From positions 620,001 to 684,000 of the forward strand of contig JASISA010000019.1 in the NCBI GenBank assembly GCA_031771865.1: a DNA stretch of 64,000 nucleotides. Reading direction: 5' to 3'. Below are positions 63,911 to 64,000 of this stretch, piece after piece. How positions within the stretch are numbered: the stretch's first letter is position 1; the number at the start of each line of letters is the position of its first letter. The translations under genes and the position numbers were made by a program. The notes under the pieces were generated by a model. That model saw nothing but the letters and a program-made list of their open reading frames with translations, searched no databases and had not been told where the DNA came from. Origin of the DNA: Nothophaeocryptopus gaeumannii. Its lineage: Eukaryota; Ascomycota; Dothideomycetes; Mycosphaerellales; Mycosphaerellaceae.

Positions 63911-64000
63911 AAGATGCAGCCTTGTCGAAAGAATATGTGCGTCCGTAGCTACATATGCCAGAAATAGAGCATGTCAAGTTGACTTGAGCTTCTTATTTTC
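63911..64000. other. 3' flank of the alcohol dehydrogenase
   Basis: No feature seen to the window end. Confidence 0.6.

Overview
The window is nuclear DNA of a filamentous ascomycete. Most genes have zero to four short introns (about 48-90 nt, GT...AG, often with a CTRAC/CTAAT branch site). The conserved genes are fungal orthologues (SDA1, RPS25 with three exons, the yeast-type ARL3 GTPase, a CORVET Vps3-like protein, D-arabinono-lactone oxidase). A class such as Dothideomycetes fits the gene content, but that is inference; no rDNA or marker gene settles it.

Layout. 1-2,028: the 3' part of an intracellular-type GH13 alpha-amylase, followed by a truncated AtuA-like remnant. 3.2-6.0 kb: a retropepsin-like gene and a broken paralogue whose active-site glycine codon is a stop. 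6.3-10 kb: SDA1 and a DUF829 hydrolase. 10-13.8 kb: no gene I can support. 13.8-17.4 kb: arabinono-lactone oxidase and an aldo-keto reductase whose ATG is one base out of frame. 17.8-18.4 kb: a small LysM-like secreted-protein relic with an 18-bp coding-type repeat. 19.1-25.3 kb: RPS25 and ARL3 head to head, then a large hybrid histidine kinase.

26-38 kb is an accessory, metabolism-rich block. It holds a nitrilase pseudogene, an MFS exporter, a small hypothetical gene, two methyltransferases, an unidentified broken gene, a terpene-synthase-like protein without its metal-binding aspartates, a secreted carboxylesterase and a broken alpha/beta hydrolase. It could be a decayed secondary-metabolite locus, but no backbone enzyme is certain. 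38-42 kb: small secreted or membrane proteins, including a GH23-like transglycosylase-fold protein. 43.0-47.6 kb: a Vps3-like protein and a 2EXR/F-box-like protein.

47.6-48.6 kb holds an unusual tandem array: seven clear units with a 118-bp period, most able to form a stem whose arms change in concert. 49-52 kb is largely empty. 52-64 kb: an MFS transporter, a 406-bp Tc1/mariner-like inverted-repeat element with TA target-site duplication and an AT-rich core, an AFT2-type alpha/beta hydrolase, an HsbA-type wall protein, a four-exon sugar transporter and a zinc alcohol dehydrogenase.

The many single-lesion pseudogenes next to intact housekeeping genes suggest a locus where accessory metabolism is being lost. 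No rRNA, tRNA, CRISPR or virus-derived gene was recognised.
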